From Gammaproteobacteria bacterium (GTDB lineage: Bacteria > Pseudomonadota > Gammaproteobacteria > Pseudomonadales > Azotimanducaceae), in the NCBI GenBank assembly GCA_002708765.1, contig PAPD01000035.1, positions 1-51,531 of the forward strand: a DNA stretch of 51,531 nucleotides, in the 5' to 3' direction. Shown piece after piece: positions 50,194 to 51,531 of this stretch. Within the stretch, counting starts at the first letter, position 1; each line of letters starts with the position of its first letter. The translations under genes and the position numbers were made by a program. The notes beneath the pieces were generated by a model. That model saw only the letters and a program-made list of their open reading frames with translations, was not told the origin of the DNA and did not search any database.

Positions 50194-51099
50194 CTATTTG
50201 TTGCGCTTTTTAAGGCTGGCTACTTCATTGCGTAAGCGCTTCAGTTCTGCCTGTTCATCCTGCGCTCGCCGCCAGATGTGTTCGGTTGCATCGTGAGGAC
50301 CGTAGGCGCTTGGTGGCATCAGGATTTTTCTCTGCGCTTGATTCAACCCTTCATAGTTGTCTGCATTGTAGTAACAGGGACTCCAGGCCACCGCATGCGG
50401 ACAGTATTTGTAAAACGCAGTTCGGCGTTCACTTTGACCTTTCCAGGGGACTGTACCGTGGGCGCAGGCTTCAGTGAAAATGATAGCATCACCGGCTGAG
50501 GCTGCTACCCGGTCAACAATATCAGGCATGTGTTCTTGGGTTTTTGCGACACGCCAGTCCTCGGGAAGGCCAAGGTTCGATTTGTGACTGCCTGGGATAC
50601 AAGCGAAGCCGCCGTCGCCTGCTTTAACGTCATCAAGCTCAAAAGCAACTGCGACGAGACCGTTGTAAAACTTACCGTTGTTGTAGCGATAAAAGCACTG
50701 ACCTCCATCTGTAGGTCCAACCAGGTCTTTGGCGCCACCTGCGCCCTGGCCACCACCATGTAGATAAAGTGTTTTATTCTTCATGGCGCCATCAATCTTG
50801 ATGTAGTCATGGTCTAGCCGGTAATGATCGCCGACAAGGGTTGTTAAATAGGGTTTGATGGCCGGCAGGTCTATCAACTCAATGTATGTACCGCCCATCT
50901 CAATCAGTGATCTTGCAGACCATGCGGGGTCGTCCTCACTTCCCAGGATGGTCCTGTCAGATCCGATGATAGGGTTGGGATTTGTTTGACGCTGGGTTTC
51001 CAGACGAGTTCTGAGGTCTTCAATTTGTGATGTCGTGAGAACGTCTTTGATGACGATATATCCGCGTAGATCAAACAAGTACTTTTCATTCTCATTCAT
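50194..51099 (-). CDS. PhyH-like protein with His-Gly-Gly in place of the HxD metal motif
   Basis: 301 aa. The fold is PhyH-like (GYIVIKDVLT at the start, GLVAVAFELDDVKAGDGGFA then IPGSH in the core, distal H214 in EACAHGTVPW, R225/R226 before TAFYKY). The first metal motif reads H114-G-G116 in LYLHGGGQG, so the carboxylate ligand is missing; D124 and D131 are downstream. From memory the LHGG form is shared by a PhyH-like subfamily common in Planctomycetes, so it is not a local mutation. A charged coiled coil closes the protein (~275-301). It is second in a series of SDR, PhyH-like and GldA genes. Confidence 0.82.
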   Translation of the reverse strand: MNENEKYLFDLRGYIVIKDVLTTSQIEDLRTRLETQRQTNPNPIIGSDRTILGSEDDPAWSARSLIEMGGTYIELIDLPAIKPYLTTLVGDHYRLDHDYIKIDGAMKNKTLYLHGGGQGAGGAKDLVGPTDGGQCFYRYNNGKFYNGLVAVAFELDDVKAGDGGFACIPGSHKSNLGLPEDWRVAKTQEHMPDIVDRVAASAGDAIIFTEACAHGTVPWKGQSERRTAFYKYCPHAVAWSPCYYNADNYEGLNQAQRKILMPPSAYGPHDATEHIWRRAQDEQAELKRLRNEVASLKKRNK

Positions 51100-51123
51100 T
51101 AGTCGGGTCCTTGTTGCGAAGTT

Positions 51124-51531
51124 CTAATATTGCCAGAACCGCTCTGATTTTAACCAGGCCCTGATAGGATAGAGCTCGCCGGTCAATGCATCAGATGCGG
51201 GCGATGCCAGAAATAGAGCGAGGTCTGCGACGTTTTCAGGGTTGGGTGTCAGCTCCAGTTTGGGTATGGCGTTTCCGTCATCATCGGTGTCTGGTGGAAT
51301 AATGCCGTAGCCTTTGAGTTCGTCCGTAGCAATGAGCCCCGGCAGAATACAATTCACATTAATGTTGTGCTTCGCCCACATATAAGCGAGGTTGTTGGTC
51401 AGGCTGATGACACCGGCCTTGGCAGCGGAATAGTGCAGCTGATGTGGGTTGCCCTTACTGCCTGCTGTCGACGAAATATTGATGATCTTGCCGGATTGCT
51501 GTCGGATCATCTGCTTGCCTGCTGCCATACA
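51124..51531 (-). CDS. SDR-family oxidoreductase, C-terminal part (cut by window end)
   Basis: The frame continues past the window edge, so the apparent ATG near 51528 is internal. SGKIINISSTAG and the Y-SAA-K motif (HYSAAKAGVISL) identify a classical SDR, followed by NVNCILPGLIATDEL. An insertion rich in Asp/Pro (GIIPPDTDDDGNAIPKLELT) precedes LFLASPASDALTGELYPI. The C-terminus ends with RAWLKSERFWQY, unlike the usual DGG ending. The N-terminal cofactor motif is outside the window. It is 24 bp upstream of the PhyH-like gene in the same direction. Confidence 0.88.
   Translation of the reverse strand, partial: CMAAGKQMIRQQSGKIINISSTAGSKGNPHQLHYSAAKAGVISLTNNLAYMWAKHNINVNCILPGLIATDELKGYGIIPPDTDDDGNAIPKLELTPNPENVADLALFLASPASDALTGELYPIRAWLKSERFWQY

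Noticed and set aside
1-51531. tRNA genes, rRNA, CRISPR arrays or phage modules
   Set aside because: I looked for cloverleaf ends, regularly spaced repeats and structural phage genes and saw none. A dedicated scan could still find a small RNA.

Overview
The window looks like a chromosomal stretch from a Gram-negative proteobacterium, most likely a marine or host-associated gammaproteobacterium. It encodes a TonB-dependent receptor, a complete YejABEF-type importer and a GPH-family sugar symporter. Coding density is high, start-stop overlaps are frequent, and base composition is about half G+C by eye. Several families present in multiple copies (phytanoyl-CoA-dioxygenase-like or PhyH oxygenases, ADP-ribosylglycohydrolase-like proteins, GH32-like furanosidases, SDRs) are, from general knowledge, also expanded in Planctomycetes and sponge-associated Poribacteria. 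I infer an accessory catabolic island, possibly shaped by transfer. No tRNA, rRNA, CRISPR array, phage module or PKS/NRPS gene was seen.

Layout. 1-1150: 5' part of an acetoacetyl-CoA synthetase gene (minus), then a 674-bp gap holding a 51-bp copy of that gene's 5' end and apparent coding debris. 1151-3462: an unrecognised protein (minus) and a divergent GPH symporter. 3466-7313 (minus): furanosidase-like beta-propeller, PhyH-HEAT fusion, PhyH oxygenase. 7463-12341 (plus): SDR, NanA/DapA-type aldolase, FGGY kinase, second PhyH-HEAT fusion. 12375-14180 (minus): GH32-like protein with an NTF2-like N-terminus. 14356-18703 (plus): heterodimeric ABC exporter, then a small unknown gene. 19193-24798 (minus): yejABEF-like operon. 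25040-30708 (plus): TonB-dependent receptor, ADP-ribosylglycohydrolase-like protein, SDR. 30705-35744 (minus): rifampicin-phosphotransferase-like PEP-utiliser, type B carboxylesterase, PhyH oxygenase. 35868-41963 (plus): canonical GH32, metallophosphoesterase, second heterodimeric ABC exporter. 41960-47406 (minus): second ADP-ribosylglycohydrolase-like protein, enolase-superfamily dehydratase-like protein, SDR, Kelch propeller, alpha/beta hydrolase. 47748-48953 (plus): DDE-transposase-like gene with an altered first catalytic residue. 48986-51531 (minus): GldA-like dehydrogenase, PhyH-like protein with a His-Gly-Gly metal motif, and an SDR cut by the window end.

How the genes may work together (inference). 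The furanosidases have no visible signal peptide, so a furanoside-containing compound is probably imported intact through the TonB receptor and then the YejABEF and/or GPH transporters. Esterases, furanosidases and ADP-ribosylglycohydrolase-like proteins could take it apart. SDRs, an enolase-superfamily dehydratase, a pyruvate-type aldolase, a sugar kinase and a GldA-like reductase form a plausible sugar to sugar-acid to 2-keto-3-deoxy-acid to pyruvate route. Five PhyH oxygenases, the PEP-utiliser and two ABC exporters would handle an unusual moiety or its toxic products.

The strongest unifying signal is a repeated regulatory-looking half-site, roughly T-C-A/C-C-C-C-A followed by A/T-rich bases. 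It occurs singly or as inverted pairs in eight intergenic regions, in front of most of the operons. No recognisable transcription factor is encoded in the window, so the regulator must lie elsewhere. The locus as a coordinately controlled unit is the best candidate for an undescribed system here; its substrate cannot be read from sequence alone.
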